Shown here in pieces: positions 40,303-50,076 of a stretch of 64,000 nt of DNA. Below the pieces are notes generated by a model that saw only the letters and a list, made by a program, of their open reading frames with translations, had not been told where the DNA came from and did no database searches. Each line of letters starts with the position of its first letter. Position 1 is the first letter of the stretch. Origin of the DNA: Rhabdaerophilum calidifontis (GTDB taxonomy: Bacteria; Pseudomonadota; Alphaproteobacteria; Rhizobiales; Beijerinckiaceae); assembly GCF_008641065.1 (NCBI RefSeq), contig NZ_VTRS01000001.1, forward strand, positions 62,001-126,000, given 5' to 3'. The position numbers were made by a program, and so were the translations under genes.

Positions 40303-41166
40303 TTACCCGGCCGCTCCCGCTTCGGAAAGAGGCGAAGCCCCCGCCATGCGGTTTTGTGCCGGGTCGCGGCCCGTCAGCGCCCGGACATGCGCCTGACGGA
40401 CCTCCTGCTCCATCTCCCGCGCAAGGGCCTTGCGGTCGCAGCCCGGCCCGACCGCCCGGGCCGCACCGAAGGTCACGCGGACATCGATCCCCGGCAGGGT
40501 CAGCACGTCCTTGAGATGCGGCACGAGATCCATGTCGCCATACCAGGCGATCAGCGGCTGCCCGGCCCGACCGGCCGGCAACCCGCCGATCCGCGGATAG
40601 GCGATATTCAGCGATTGCACATGGGAGGCGCCGCCCTCGCCGCCGATCGCCGCCTGCGCCGCGCCGATCAGCGCGGTCCGGAACGGCAGGATGCGGGTGC
40701 CGTCGCTCGTGGTTCCTTCCGCGAAGAGCACGAGCGCGTCGCCCCCGCGCAGCCGCGCCGCGATCTCGCGGTTGACCTCGCCGGTCTTGCCGCGGCGCTG
40801 CCGCTCGACGAAGACCGAGCGCTGGAGTCGCGCCAGCGTGCCGAACAGCGGCCAGGTCGCGACCTCGCTCTTGGCGATGAAGGAGACCGGCGCAACCGCC
40901 GAGATCACCACGATATCGAGCCAGGACAGATGGTTGGCCGCGATCAGCAGCGGCTTGCGCGGGTCAAGCCGGCCGTGCCGCTCGATCCGCACGCCGAGCA
41001 CGAACAGCAGGTAGCGATGGAAGATCACCGGCATCCAGCGCGCGAGCGGCGGCGCCACGCGCAGGGCAAGCCATTGCGCCGGCAGCCCGAGCAGGAAGGC
41101 CGGCGCGAGCGCGGCGAGCTTGAGGCCGATCATCAGCCGGCGGGGGAGCGGCGCGGTCTCGATCAT
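40303..41166 (-). CDS. plsC: Lysophospholipid/1-acylglycerol-3-phosphate acyltransferase (PlsC family)
   Basis: Transfers an acyl chain to a lyso-lipid at the inner membrane. The 287-residue protein has an N-terminal hydrophobic stretch (about 12-58), the HX4D motif H79-D84 in NHLSWLD and the [15 protein letters not shown] block for substrate binding. In this genomic position relatives are annotated both as PlsC and as ornithine-lipid acyltransferase OlsA, so the exact acceptor is open. It overlaps the fur-like gene by 4 bases. Confidence 0.9.
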   Translation of the reverse strand: MIETAPLPRRLMIGLKLAALAPAFLLGLPAQWLALRVAPPLARWMPVIFHRYLLFVLGVRIERHGRLDPRKPLLIAANHLSWLDIVVISAVAPVSFIAKSEVATWPLFGTLARLQRSVFVERQRRGKTGEVNREIAARLRGGDALVLFAEGTTSDGTRILPFRTALIGAAQAAIGGEGGASHVQSLNIAYPRIGGLPAGRAGQPLIAWYGDMDLVPHLKDVLTLPGIDVRVTFGAARAVGPGCDRKALAREMEQEVRQAHVRALTGRDPAQNRMAGASPLSEAGAAG

Positions 41167-41645
41167 GGCTTTCGGGACGGCGTTCGCGAAGGTTTGCGCG
41201 CAGGGGCGCGGCGGCCGCGCGGCGGCGGCGATTCGAGTGGAAGGCAGAAGAGCTGGAGCCGGTGCCCGGTGATCCGGTAGCCGAGATCACGCGCGATCCG
41301 GGCCTGCAATTCCTCGATTTCCGGCGAGCGGAACTCGATCACCGTGCCGCTCGCGACGTCGATCAGGTGGTCGTGGTGCTCATGGCTGGCGTTCTCGTAG
41401 CGGGCGCGGCCGTCATCGAACTGGTGGCGTTCGAGGATCCCGGCATCGACGAGCAGACGCACCGTGCGATAAACGGTCGAAAGCGCGATTTTCGGGGCGA
41501 TTGCCGAAACGCGCCGGTGCAGCTCCTCGACATCAGGGTGATCATCGGCGGATTCGAGCACCTGCGTGATGATGCGGCGCGGGCCCGTCATCCGGAGCCC
41601 GCGCGCCTGGCAGCGCGCCGCGATGCTGGATTCGGCCTCCGCCAT
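41163..41645 (-). CDS. fur: Fur-family metalloregulator
   Basis: A 160-residue Fur protein: winged-helix DNA-binding domain (about 12-85, with STVYRTVRLL) and dimerisation domain with the metal-site word HEHHDHLIDVASG. It lacks the C-terminal CxxC pairs of E. coli Fur, as many alphaproteobacterial Fur/Mur proteins do, so it may answer to manganese or iron. The last about 22 residues are a basic Pro/Arg/Lys-rich tail. It is coupled to plsC and follows tsaB-rimI, a conserved order. Confidence 0.92.
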   Translation of the reverse strand: MAEAESSIAARCQARGLRMTGPRRIITQVLESADDHPDVEELHRRVSAIAPKIALSTVYRTVRLLVDAGILERHQFDDGRARYENASHEHHDHLIDVASGTVIEFRSPEIEELQARIARDLGYRITGHRLQLFCLPLESPPPRGRRAPARKPSRTPSRKP

Positions 41646-41722
41646 GCGCCGTCATCCTCCCGTCATCCGGGCGCCCATAGCAAGCGGCGCGCGGCTTGGG
41701 AAGGCAAGCGCCGCGCAATCGC

Positions 41723-42259
41723 TCACGCGAGGCGCGGCACGGGATCGAGATCGCCGAGATCGCGCCGGAAGGTAAGCGCGTCCCTCCGGCCTCCGGGCCC
41801 GGCATAATAGCCCCGCCGCCGGCCTATCTCGACGAAACCGGCGCCGCGATAGAGCCGCAAGGCGGGCGCGTTATCCGCCGCGACCTCCAGGAACAGCCGC
41901 TCGACGCCGGCACGGCGGACCCGCGCGAGATGCCGGGCCAGCAGATCCCGCGCGAGGCCCCGGCCGCGGATCTCGGGATCGAGCGCGATGGTCAGCAGCT
42001 CGGCCTCGTCCGCCGCAGGCCGGGAGATCGCAAAGCCTGCCAGCACATCGCCCAGAAGGCCGTGCAGCACCAGGACATCGGCGACATGCCCGCCGGCGAG
42101 CATCGCCTCGAATTCGTGCCGTTCCCAGCCGATCGCGAAGCTCTCGGCATGGATCTCCGCGAGGCGCGGCGCATCGAGCATGGTCGCGGCGCGGAAACGG
42201 GCACCGCCGCTTCCCGCAAGAAAGAGCCAGAACCAGGGCAGGGCCCAGCGCCAGATCAT
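41723..42259 (-). CDS. rimI: GNAT acetyltransferase, ribosomal S18-alanine type
   Basis: A 178-residue GNAT protein with the acetyl-CoA-binding RGRGLARDLLARH loop and the ADNAPALRLYRGAGFVEIG block typical of RimI. Directly downstream of tsaB, as in most bacteria. The N-terminal residues 1-22 (WRWALPWFWLFLAG) are hydrophobic and unusual; an internal ATG before LDAPRLAEIHAESF would give a standard 152-residue RimI, and that may be the true start. Confidence 0.88.
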   Translation of the reverse strand: MIWRWALPWFWLFLAGSGGARFRAATMLDAPRLAEIHAESFAIGWERHEFEAMLAGGHVADVLVLHGLLGDVLAGFAISRPAADEAELLTIALDPEIRGRGLARDLLARHLARVRRAGVERLFLEVAADNAPALRLYRGAGFVEIGRRRGYYAGPGGRRDALTFRRDLGDLDPVPRLA

Positions 42260-42269
42260 CCGCTGCGCC

Positions 42270-42962
42270 TCAGGCCCGCCGGAGGCGCGCGCCATCGGAG
42301 GTCGTGACGCTCGCCTCGCGCAGATAGAGCGGCCGCGCTGGTGCGGTGGCCGGATCGGCGGCCGCACCGAGCCGCGCCACCCAGACGATATCCGGCGCGG
42401 CGGCCGCCTGGACGAGCGCGCCGGCACGCGGATCGGCCGCGCCATCCTTGCGGGCGGCCGCAAGCCGCATGGCAGCGTTGCCGGCAAACGCGATCACGCC
42501 GTCGCCGGTCCGGCGCGCGGCATCCTCGAGCGTATAAAGGCCCGGACCGGCGATGGTGCGGCCGGCGACATTAAGCGCCTGGAAGAACACCATGCCGTGA
42601 CGCGCATCGATCGCCGCGGCAACGGGATGCCGCTCGGCGCCGAAGATCAGCGGCGCGGCATAGGCGGAAAGCGTCGAGATTCCCACCGCCGGGCGGCGAT
42701 GGACGAGCGCGAAGCCGCGCGCCGCCGCGATGCCGATCCGGATGCCGGTGAAACTGCCCGGCCCGATCGTCACCGCGATGCGATCGATCTCTGCGAAGGC
42801 GAGGCCAGCCTGTGCGAGCGCGCGGGCCACCATGGGGATCAGTGCCTCGGCATGCCCGCGCTCCATCGCCTCGCTCTCGGCCGCGAGCACCGAATCGGCG
42901 GCCGCGTCGTAGAGCGCGACGGAGGTCGCGCCGAGGGCCGTGTCGAGGGCGAGGATTCGCAC
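42270..42962 (-). CDS. tsaB: tRNA threonylcarbamoyladenosine biosynthesis protein TsaB
   Basis: Scaffold partner of TsaD in making t6A37 on ANN-decoding tRNAs. The 230-residue ASKHA-fold protein begins with GTG and RILALDTALGATSVALYD, then GPGSFTGIRIG and ARHGMVFFQAL. It lacks the metal histidines of TsaD, as expected. rimI follows after 10 bases; nfu lies 24 bases upstream. Confidence 0.93.
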   Translation of the reverse strand: MRILALDTALGATSVALYDAAADSVLAAESEAMERGHAEALIPMVARALAQAGLAFAEIDRIAVTIGPGSFTGIRIGIAAARGFALVHRRPAVGISTLSAYAAPLIFGAERHPVAAAIDARHGMVFFQALNVAGRTIAGPGLYTLEDAARRTGDGVIAFAGNAAMRLAAARKDGAADPRAGALVQAAAAPDIVWVARLGAAADPATAPARPLYLREASVTTSDGARLRRA

Positions 42963-42986
42963 CGCGTCAATCCCGGCCGGGCAGCG

Positions 42987-43544
42987 TCACGCCGCCTCGA
43001 CCGATTGCACGTCCGGCAGGAAATGGCGCAGCAGGTTCTGGATGCCGTGCTTCAGCGTCGCGGTGGAGCTCGGGCAGCCTGAGCACGAGCCCTTCATCGT
43101 CAGATAGACGACACCGTCGCGGAATCCGCGGAAGGTGATGTCGCCGCCATCGCCCGCCACCGCCGGCCGCACGCGCGTCTCCAGCAGCTCCTTGATCGTC
43201 GCCACCGTCTCTGCGTCTTCCGGGGCGAAGAATTCCTCGCCCCCCTCCTCCGGTGCCGCGCCCTCGGCGAGGATCGGCGCGCCGGCGAGATAATGCTCCA
43301 TGATCGCGCCGAGGATCGCTGGCTTGAGATGCTGCCATTCACCGCCCGATTTCGTCACCGTCACGAAATCGGCCCCGAACAGCACGCCGCTCACCCCCGG
43401 AATAGAGAACAGGGCGCGGGCGAGCGGCGAGGCGTCGGCCTCGGCCTCGGTGCGGAACTCGCGCGTGCCCTCCCCGAGCACCTCGCGTCCGGGCAGGAAT
43501 TTCAGCGTCGCGGGATTGGGTGTCGCTTCGGTCTGGATGAACAT
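42987..43544 (-). CDS. NfuA-like Fe-S cluster carrier (Nfu)
   Basis: A 185-residue protein with an N-terminal Nfu_N domain (FIQTEATPNPATLKFLPG) and a C-terminal NifU-like domain containing the cluster-binding CSGC (C154 and C157). Such proteins deliver 4Fe-4S clusters to targets such as lipoate synthase. MiaB and the Rrf2 protein in this window are possible clients by family but no direct link is shown. The gene precedes tsaB in the same direction. Confidence 0.94.
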   Translation of the reverse strand: MFIQTEATPNPATLKFLPGREVLGEGTREFRTEAEADASPLARALFSIPGVSGVLFGADFVTVTKSGGEWQHLKPAILGAIMEHYLAGAPILAEGAAPEEGGEEFFAPEDAETVATIKELLETRVRPAVAGDGGDITFRGFRDGVVYLTMKGSCSGCPSSTATLKHGIQNLLRHFLPDVQSVEAA

Positions 43545-43636
43545 TTCGGCCTCTTGCGCGGCTTCGCATGCAGGATCGCCGCATGGCCGCCATTTCTACA
43601 TAGGCCCGCTTTGCGGCGGCGAAAAGATGGATGTCC

Positions 43637-44131
43637 TCAGGCCAGGGCCTCGAAATCCGCCTCCGCCAGCCCGCCGGGGACGATGGTCACCGGAACGGGG
43701 AAGCTCGCCGCCACCTTGCCGGCAATCAGCGAGACGAGCGGGCCGGGCCCCTCCTTGCCCGTGCCGGCTGCGAGCACGAGGATGGCGATGTCCTCGTCCG
43801 CCTCGATCAGCGCCATCACCTCCTCGGAGGCGGCGCCGGTGCGGATGACGCGCTCCGGCTCAAAGCCGGCCTCGCGGCGGACCAGCTCCGCCGCCCGGTC
43901 GAGCCGCTCCCCGGCCTCGACCTCGGCCTCGGCCTGCATGAGATCGCCGATCCCGAGCCAGGGCTGGCCATCCGGCGGCTCGATCACCGCGAGCATCACG
44001 ATATTGGCGCCGGACCGGCGGGCGCGCCGGGCGGCGAACAGGGCCGCGCGCGCGCATTCCGGCGTGTCGTCGATAATGATCAGGATCTTCGGCCGGTGAC
44101 CCGGCTCATAGGCGCGCCGCCTGAATGCCAT
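43637..44131 (-). CDS. Universal stress protein (UspA family)
   Basis: A 164-residue single-domain Usp. The N-terminal half begins with KILIIIDDTPECARAAL; the C-terminal part has LVLAAGTGKEGPGPLVSLIAGKV, an altered form of the ATP-binding G-x2-G-x9-G-S/T motif, so nucleotide binding is uncertain. ATG 44131 is chosen over a frame 14 codons longer. It stands between trpS and nfu with gaps of 92 bases on both sides. Confidence 0.88.
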   Translation of the reverse strand: MAFRRRAYEPGHRPKILIIIDDTPECARAALFAARRARRSGANIVMLAVIEPPDGQPWLGIGDLMQAEAEVEAGERLDRAAELVRREAGFEPERVIRTGAASEEVMALIEADEDIAILVLAAGTGKEGPGPLVSLIAGKVAASFPVPVTIVPGGLAEADFEALA

Positions 44132-44223
44132 GCAAGTCCCCGTCGCACCGCCCCGCCGCCGGCACAGTGCCAAAGCCGGGCGCCGGAGGCAAGGCGGCCG
44201 GCAGCAATACTCCGCTGCGTATC

Positions 44224-45297
44224 CTAGCTTCGAATGAAGCCGATGATCTCGCGCACCTCGGCCATGACCGGCCCGGCAATGGCGCGGGCGCGAGCTGCCC
44301 CCTCGGCCAGGACGGCATCGATGGCGGCGGGATCCGCGGTCAGCCGGCGCATCTCGGCGCCGATCGGCGCCAGGGACGCCACGGCCCTGTCCGCCAGCGC
44401 GCTCTTGAAGGCCGAGAACTGGCCGCCGCCGAATTGCCGCAGCACCGCCGCCGGATCGCTGCCTTCGAGCGCGGCGTAGATGGTGACGAGATTCTCGGCT
44501 TCCGGCCGGCCCTTGAGCCCCTCCGGCTCGGAGGGCAGCGGTTCGGGATCGGTCTTGGCCTTGCGGATCTTCTGGACGATCGCATCGGCATCGTCGGTGA
44601 GGTTGAGGCGGGAATAATCGGAAGGGTCCGATTTCGACATCTTCTTCGTGCCGTCGCGCAGCGACATCACCCGTGGCGCGGGACCGGCGATCAGCGGCTC
44701 GGCGAGCGGGAAATATTCACCCGAGGCGAGGCCGAGCGCCCGGATCCGGTCGCCGAAATCGTTGTTGAACTTCTGCGCGATGTCGCGCGTCAATTCGAGA
44801 TGCTGCTTCTGGTCCTCGCCCACCGGCACATGCGTCGCGCGGTAGACGAGAATATCGGCCGCCATCAGCATCGGATAGGCGAACAGGCCGACGGAGGCGT
44901 TCTCGCGGTCCTTTCCTGCCTTTTCCTTGAACTGCGTCATGCGGTTCGCCCAGCCCATGCGGGCGACGCAATTGAACACCCAGGCCAGTTCCGCATGCTC
45001 CGCGACCTGGCTCTGGTTGAAGACGATGTGTTTCTTGGTGTCGATTCCGGCGGCGATATAAGCGGCAGCCACCTCGCGGGTCGCGCGCATCAGCCCTTCC
45101 GGCCCGCCCCAGACCTCCGGCGCCTGCGTGATCGCGTGCAGATCGACGATGCAATAGACGCAATCATGCCGATGCTGGAGCTCGGCGAAGCGCTTGATGG
45201 CGCCGAGATAATTGCCGAGATGGAGATTGCCTGTCGGCTGCACGCCGGAAAAGACGCGCGGGGCGAAGGGCTGAAGCGAGATCGGCTTGGCGCTCAC
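44224..45297 (-). CDS. trpS: Tryptophanyl-tRNA synthetase
   Basis: Charges tRNA-Trp. The 357-residue class Ic synthetase has the HIGH-like [11 protein letters not shown] near residue 25 and the KMSKS motif around M220 (KKMSKSDPS). Start is GTG 45297 with AGGA six bases upstream. It lies 62 bases downstream of murJ; the murJ-trpS-usp-nfu order is shared with related genomes. Confidence 0.96.
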   Translation of the reverse strand: MSAKPISLQPFAPRVFSGVQPTGNLHLGNYLGAIKRFAELQHRHDCVYCIVDLHAITQAPEVWGGPEGLMRATREVAAAYIAAGIDTKKHIVFNQSQVAEHAELAWVFNCVARMGWANRMTQFKEKAGKDRENASVGLFAYPMLMAADILVYRATHVPVGEDQKQHLELTRDIAQKFNNDFGDRIRALGLASGEYFPLAEPLIAGPAPRVMSLRDGTKKMSKSDPSDYSRLNLTDDADAIVQKIRKAKTDPEPLPSEPEGLKGRPEAENLVTIYAALEGSDPAAVLRQFGGGQFSAFKSALADRAVASLAPIGAEMRRLTADPAAIDAVLAEGAARARAIAGPVMAEVREIIGFIRS

Positions 45298-45359
45298 GGC
45301 AAATCCTGTCCTGTTGCGGAGCGCGGCTTAGCAACCTCGCCGCCCGGCGGCAAGCGGCG

Positions 45360-46925
45360 TCACCCCGCGCGGCGCGGGCGCAGCATCGCCCTGTCGATGA
45401 CGCCGAGCCCGCGCGCGAGCCCGAGATAGATCGCGACCCCGGCAAGGCAGAGCCCGGCAAGCGCTGCGCCCTTGACGGCGAAACTACGCGCAGGGTCGAG
45501 CAGCGGCGCGCACAACCCGGCCAGCCAGGCGGTGGCGATGCCCATCGCGATCGCGGCCGCAAACCCGCCGGCGAGGCGCCAATAGGTCGCGCGCCGGACG
45601 ACGAATCGGCCGTTGACGGCCAGCATCAGCAGGATGGCGTTCGCCCAGGCGCCGATCGCGACGCCATAGGCCGGAGCGAGGCGGGGCGCAGAGTCGCGTA
45701 GCAGCCAGACCCCCGCGACATTGGCGGCGATCGCCGCCGCCACCGCCGCGAGCGGCAGCTGCATCCGCTCGCGCGCGAGGAAGGTCGGCAGGATGATCTT
45801 GACGAGCACGAATCCCGGCAGCGCGATCGCCAGCACGCGCAGGATGGCGGCCGTTGCTTCGGCGTCGGCGCTGGTGAAGGCCGCGCGCTGGAACAGCGTC
45901 GTCACGATCGGGTCGGCCAGGACATAGAGGCCGATGCCCGCGGGCAGGATCAGCAGCAGGCCGAAGATCAGCGAATCGCTCTGCGCATCCGCGATCGCCG
46001 CCGCGTCGCCCTGCTGAAGGGCGCGCGCGACGCGCGGCAGCAGCACCACGCCGACCGCCGAGGCGACGAAGCCGAGCGGAAGCTGGAACAGCCGGTCGGC
46101 GAAATAGAGCCAGGAGATCGCGCGCGGCTCGAAGGAGGCGAACTGGCTCGCGACGATCATGTGGACATGACCGGAACCCGCGATCACCATGCCGGGAAGG
46201 GCCATCAGCAGCAGGGTGCGCGCCGCGGGGTCGATCCGCCCCCTGAGCGCATCCCAGGGCCGCAGCCGCATGTCGAAGCCGGCGCGCGCCGCCGCCCACC
46301 AGAGCAGGACGAACTGCACGAAGCCGGCCGCCAGCACGGTCGAGACCAGAACAAGCCCCGCCTGCCGCTGGCTCGCCGGCACGATCACCAGCAGCCCCAG
46401 CAGCACGCCGATCAGCAGCAGGTTGAGCACCACCGGCACCAGCGCGGCAATCGCGTAGCGCTCCACCGCATTGAGCAGCGCCGACATCAGCGCGACGATC
46501 AGGATGAAGCCGACGAAGGGGAAGGCGATGCGGCCGAACAGCACCGCATCGGCGAATTTCGCGCCATCGCCGCGGAAGCCATGCGCGAGCACCGCCATGA
46601 TCTGCGGCATCGCGAATTCCGCCACGATGACGAGCACCACTACCACCACGCTGAGCAGCGAGAGCACGTCATCGGAAAAGCCGCGCGCCGCCTGCTGGCC
46701 GCCCTCCTGCTCAAGCCGCGCGAGGCGGGGCACGATGGCGGCGTTGAGCGCGCCCTCGCTCATCATGCGCCGGATGAGGTTGGGGATCAGGAAGGCGGCG
46801 ACATAGACATCGGCGATGGCGCTCGTGCCCAGGGTCGCGGCGATGAGGATATCGCGCAGGAAGCCGGTCACCCGCGAGGCCAGCGTCGCCGAACCGACAA
46901 TGGTGAAGGGCAGCGCGAGCGACAT
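45360..46925 (-). CDS. murJ: Lipid II flippase MurJ
   Basis: Moves lipid II across the inner membrane for peptidoglycan synthesis. The 521-residue protein has about 14 hydrophobic helices and MurJ words such as SRVTGFLRDILIA near the N-terminus, IPNLIRRMMSEGALNAAIVPR and LPRVARALQQGD. Length and pattern are typical of the MOP exporter superfamily. It functionally complements mrcA in the same window. Upstream, hslU ends 58 bases away. Confidence 0.95.
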   Translation of the reverse strand: MSLALPFTIVGSATLASRVTGFLRDILIAATLGTSAIADVYVAAFLIPNLIRRMMSEGALNAAIVPRLARLEQEGGQQAARGFSDDVLSLLSVVVVVLVIVAEFAMPQIMAVLAHGFRGDGAKFADAVLFGRIAFPFVGFILIVALMSALLNAVERYAIAALVPVVLNLLLIGVLLGLLVIVPASQRQAGLVLVSTVLAAGFVQFVLLWWAAARAGFDMRLRPWDALRGRIDPAARTLLLMALPGMVIAGSGHVHMIVASQFASFEPRAISWLYFADRLFQLPLGFVASAVGVVLLPRVARALQQGDAAAIADAQSDSLIFGLLLILPAGIGLYVLADPIVTTLFQRAAFTSADAEATAAILRVLAIALPGFVLVKIILPTFLARERMQLPLAAVAAAIAANVAGVWLLRDSAPRLAPAYGVAIGAWANAILLMLAVNGRFVVRRATYWRLAGGFAAAIAMGIATAWLAGLCAPLLDPARSFAVKGAALAGLCLAGVAIYLGLARGLGVIDRAMLRPRRAG

Positions 46926-46983
46926 CGGACCGGACCTTGCGGAGCACTCCGGCTCCCGTCAAGGGGCTTGCGCGGGCACCGGC

Positions 46984-48291
46984 CTAAAGGATGAAGCGCG
47001 AGAGATCGGCGTTGCGGGCGAGTTCGCCCACCTCGCGCTCGACCCAGGCCGCATCGATGACGATCGTCTCGCCCGCGCGGTCGGTTGCGGTGAAGCTCAC
47101 CTCGTCGAGAACGCGCTCCAGCACCGTCTGGAGCCGGCGGGCGCCGATATTCTCGACATTGGTGTTGACCTCGACGGCCGCGCGCGCGATCGCGGCGATC
47201 GCATCCTCGGCGAAGGTCAGGGTCACGCCTTCCGTGCCCATCAGCGCGACATATTGCTTGATCAGCGACGCCTCGGTGTCGGTGAGGATGCGGCGGAAAT
47301 CCTCCTCGCCGAGCGGCTTCAGTTCGACCCGGATCGGCAATCGGCCCTGCAATTCGGGCAGAAGATCCGACGGCTTGGCGACATGGAAGGCGCCGGAGGC
47401 GATGAAGAGGATATGGTCGGTCTTCACCGGGCCGTGCTTGGTCGCCACCGTGGTGCCCTCGATCAGCGGCAGCAGGTCGCGCTGCACGCCCTCGCGGGAA
47501 ACGTCGCCGCCAGCCCGGCCCTCGCGCACCGAGATCTTGTCGATCTCGTCGAGGAAGACGATGCCGTTCTCCTCAACCGACCGGATGGCATCCGCGACGA
47601 TGCGCTCCTGATCGATCAGCTTGTCGCTTTCCTCGGCGAGAAGCGGCTCATAGGCCTCCTGCACGGTCAGCCGACGCGGCCGGCCGCGCTGCCCGAGCGC
47701 CTTTCCGAGCATGTCCCCGAGCGAGATCGCGCCGATCTGCCCGCCGGGCATGCCGGGAATCTCGAACATCGGCATGCCGCCGGCCTGGCCCTGCAATTCG
47801 ACCTCGATCTCCTTGTCGGCGAGTTCGCCGGCATGCAGCTTCTTGCGGAAGGCCTCGCGGGTGCCGGGCGAGGCCGTGGGGCCGACGAGCGCATCGAGCA
47901 CGCGGTTCTCAGCGGCAAGATGCGCCTTGGCCCGCACCTCCCTGCGTCGCGCCTCGCGCTGCAGGCCGATCCCCACCTCGACGAGATCGCGCACGATCTG
48001 CTCCACGTCGCGGCCGACATAGCCGACCTCGGTGAACTTGGTGGCCTCGACCTTGAGAAACGGCGCGCCGGCGAGCCGCGCCAGGCGCCGCGCGATCTCG
48101 GTCTTGCCGCAGCCGGTAGGCCCGATCATCAGGATGTTCTTGGGCAGCACTTCCTCGCGCATCGGCCCCTCGAGCTGCTGGCGGCGCCAGCGGTTCCTGA
48201 GCGCGATGGCGACGGCGCGCTTCGCCTCCTTCTGGCCGACGATGAAGCGGTCGAGTTCCGAGACGATCTCGCGGGGGGAAAAGGCGGTCAT
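46984..48291 (-). CDS. hslU: ATP-dependent protease ATPase subunit HslU
   Basis: AAA+ unfoldase of the HslUV protease. The 435-residue protein begins [20 protein letters not shown] and has Walker [24 protein letters not shown] (pore region) and Walker B VFLDEIDK; the C-terminal tail ends SRFIL, which docks into HslV. ATG 48291 lies within an ATGA overlap with the preceding DUF2157 gene. The longest frame to 48990 is an artefact. Confidence 0.97.
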   Translation of the reverse strand: MTAFSPREIVSELDRFIVGQKEAKRAVAIALRNRWRRQQLEGPMREEVLPKNILMIGPTGCGKTEIARRLARLAGAPFLKVEATKFTEVGYVGRDVEQIVRDLVEVGIGLQREARRREVRAKAHLAAENRVLDALVGPTASPGTREAFRKKLHAGELADKEIEVELQGQAGGMPMFEIPGMPGGQIGAISLGDMLGKALGQRGRPRRLTVQEAYEPLLAEESDKLIDQERIVADAIRSVEENGIVFLDEIDKISVREGRAGGDVSREGVQRDLLPLIEGTTVATKHGPVKTDHILFIASGAFHVAKPSDLLPELQGRLPIRVELKPLGEEDFRRILTDTEASLIKQYVALMGTEGVTLTFAEDAIAAIARAAVEVNTNVENIGARRLQTVLERVLDEVSFTATDRAGETIVIDAAWVEREVGELARNADLSRFIL

Positions 48292-49370
48292 GGATTTGCA
48301 ATGCTCGCGGCGACGGGGAGGCGGGCGCGCAGCGCGGGCGGCGCGAGGCCGAGGGCGGCACGGCGCAGCGGCTGCCAGCCGGAGCTCAGCCCGAGGATGA
48401 AGGCGCCCAGAACCAGCAGCGAGGCGGGAACCGTCGCGTTGGTCAGCGCGGTTTCTCTGAACAGGGTGCCGAAGGCGATGCCGGCATAGGCGAGGGCGGA
48501 GACGAGGATCGCGCGGCGATCGATCAGCAGCGCCAGGAGCGCCAGCACCAGGAAAAGCAGGATCAGCCCCAGCGCCTTGGCCATCGTGACCTCCGAGACG
48601 CCCCCGAACACCACCGAGATGAAGGAATGCACCAGCATCGGCGCCGCGAGCAGATGCAGCCAGAAGGCGATGTCCGTTCTGCGCGTCTCGCGGCGCAGAT
48701 CCGCCTGATCGAAGCGCATCGCGAGCCAGAAGACGCCGCAGCCGAACAGCAGGATGACCCAGCCGCCGGAGCGGAGCATGAAAGCGGGCGCCAGCGCCGA
48801 CAGGAAGGCGAAGGCCGACAGCGCGAGCGCCGCGATGCCGGCGGCGATGGTGATCGGCACGCGGAAGCGCCAGTAATGCAGCCCGACCAGCGGGCAGGTG
48901 AGCAGGGCGGCGAGCGCGACGATTCCCGGCCGGTCGATGTCGATCCCGAGATCGGAGCGCACCACCCCTCCGGCCAGGGCCGGGCCCCACAGTTCCGAGA
49001 GGCCGGCATTGAGCATGCCGAAGCTGAAGGCCGAGAACAGGACCAGCAGCACGATGCTCGGCAGCGCCATCCGGCGCCGCCGGGTGAACAGCTCCGCGAG
49101 CCCCCAGCTCAACGCCACGAGCCCGGTCCAGAGCGCCATCACCCCGGCATGCTCGGCGAGAAAATAACCCGAGGCGCCGAGGAACAGGCCGATGCCGATG
49201 ACGACGAAGATATCGCCGAAGCCGGAAATGAAGCGCAGCTTCTCGTGATCCGGCACCGGCTCGAATTCGCGGGCCATCTGCTCACGCGCAAGCGCGCGCA
49301 ATCCCTCGGCCTGCTCATGGCTCAGAATGCCACGCGCGACGGCAAGACGGAGACTGTCCTCGGAAATCAT
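48288..49370 (-). CDS. DUF2157-like polytopic membrane protein
   Basis: A 360-residue protein with a short soluble N-terminus (about 1-48, [26 protein letters not shown], quoted in part) and about ten hydrophobic helices. The layout resembles the DUF2157 family, whose function is unknown. It is sandwiched between hslV and hslU, with 4-base ATGA overlaps at both ends, so it must be translated with the protease. A link to protein quality control is inference only. Confidence 0.75.
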   Translation of the reverse strand: MISEDSLRLAVARGILSHEQAEGLRALAREQMAREFEPVPDHEKLRFISGFGDIFVVIGIGLFLGASGYFLAEHAGVMALWTGLVALSWGLAELFTRRRRMALPSIVLLVLFSAFSFGMLNAGLSELWGPALAGGVVRSDLGIDIDRPGIVALAALLTCPLVGLHYWRFRVPITIAAGIAALALSAFAFLSALAPAFMLRSGGWVILLFGCGVFWLAMRFDQADLRRETRRTDIAFWLHLLAAPMLVHSFISVVFGGVSEVTMAKALGLILLFLVLALLALLIDRRAILVSALAYAGIAFGTLFRETALTNATVPASLLVLGAFILGLSSGWQPLRRAALGLAPPALRARLPVAASIANP

Positions 49371-49921
49371 GCCTCGATGCTCTCGATCACCAGGTTTGCA
49401 TTCGTGTAGACGCAGATCTCGCCGGCGATCCGCATGGCCTTGCGCACGATCGCCTCGGCATCCGCCTCGGTGTCGATCAGCGCGCGCGCGGCGGCAAGCG
49501 CATACATGCCCCCCGAGCCGATGCCCATCACGCCGCCCTCGGGCTCGAGCACGTCGCCGGTACCGGACAGGACGAGGCCGGTCTTGCCATCCGCGACCAG
49601 CATCATCGCCTCGAGGCGGCGCAGATAACGGTCGGTGCGCCAATCCTTGGCGAGTTCCACGCAGGCGCGGGTCAATTGTCCGGGAAATTGTTCGAGCTTG
49701 CCTTCGAGGCGCTCGAACAGGGTGAAGGCATCCGCCGTGGCGCCGGCGAAACCGGCGATGACATCGCCCTTACCGAGCCGGCGAACCTTCTTCGCGTTGC
49801 CCTTGATGATCGTGGCGCCGAGGCTGACCTGACCGTCGCCGCCGATGACGACGCGGCCCGCCTTGCGGACCATAAGGATGGTGGTGGCGTGCCAGCTCGG
49901 CGGCGCGTGCGGTTCGGACAA
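49367..49921 (-). CDS. hslV: ATP-dependent protease subunit HslV
   Basis: Proteasome-like peptidase of HslUV. The 184-residue precursor has the catalytic N-terminal threonine in [10 protein letters not shown], so about 12 residues are removed on maturation; GGDGQVSLG follows. Start codon is TTG 49921, supported by GGAG six bases upstream; the first ATG is inside the mature domain. The gene is divergent from hisB, with a 155-base shared region, and heads hslV-DUF2157-hslU. Confidence 0.95.
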   Translation of the reverse strand: MSEPHAPPSWHATTILMVRKAGRVVIGGDGQVSLGATIIKGNAKKVRRLGKGDVIAGFAGATADAFTLFERLEGKLEQFPGQLTRACVELAKDWRTDRYLRRLEAMMLVADGKTGLVLSGTGDVLEPEGGVMGIGSGGMYALAAARALIDTEADAEAIVRKAMRIAGEICVYTNANLVIESIEA

Positions 49922-50005
49922 GGGCTGCTCCGGATCTGGCGGTCGCTCCGGCTATGTAGGGGCTCGGCGCCGGGTTTGCAAAGCGGGCGACACGACGATC
50001 CTCGA

Positions 50006-50034
50006 TTGCCGCTGCCCCGCTTTTTCGCTAAAGC
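50006..50034 (+). promoter_or_regulatory. Candidate promoter of the histidine operon
   Basis: TTGCCG (50006-50011) and TAAAGC (50029-50034) are 17 bases apart, about 45 bases before hisB. The elements match consensus at 4/6 and 3/6. Confidence 0.35.
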
Positions 50035-50040
50035 GCGGGG
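50015..50040. repeat. Hairpin upstream of hisB
   Basis: CCCCGCTTT pairs with AAAGC-GCGGGG with a 2-base bulge and a 6-base loop. It overlaps the candidate promoter and ends 36 bases before hisB. No leader peptide with histidine codons is evident, so classic his attenuation is not supported. Confidence 0.4.
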
Positions 50041-50076
50041 CCTGCGGCGATCCCGCCGCGCGAGAGGGGACCTGCC

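Noticed and set aside
49922-49980. Heat-shock sigma-32 promoter for hslV
   Set aside because: CTTTGCA and CCCCTACAT on the minus strand have a suitable spacing, but the match to the consensus is too poor to report as a feature.
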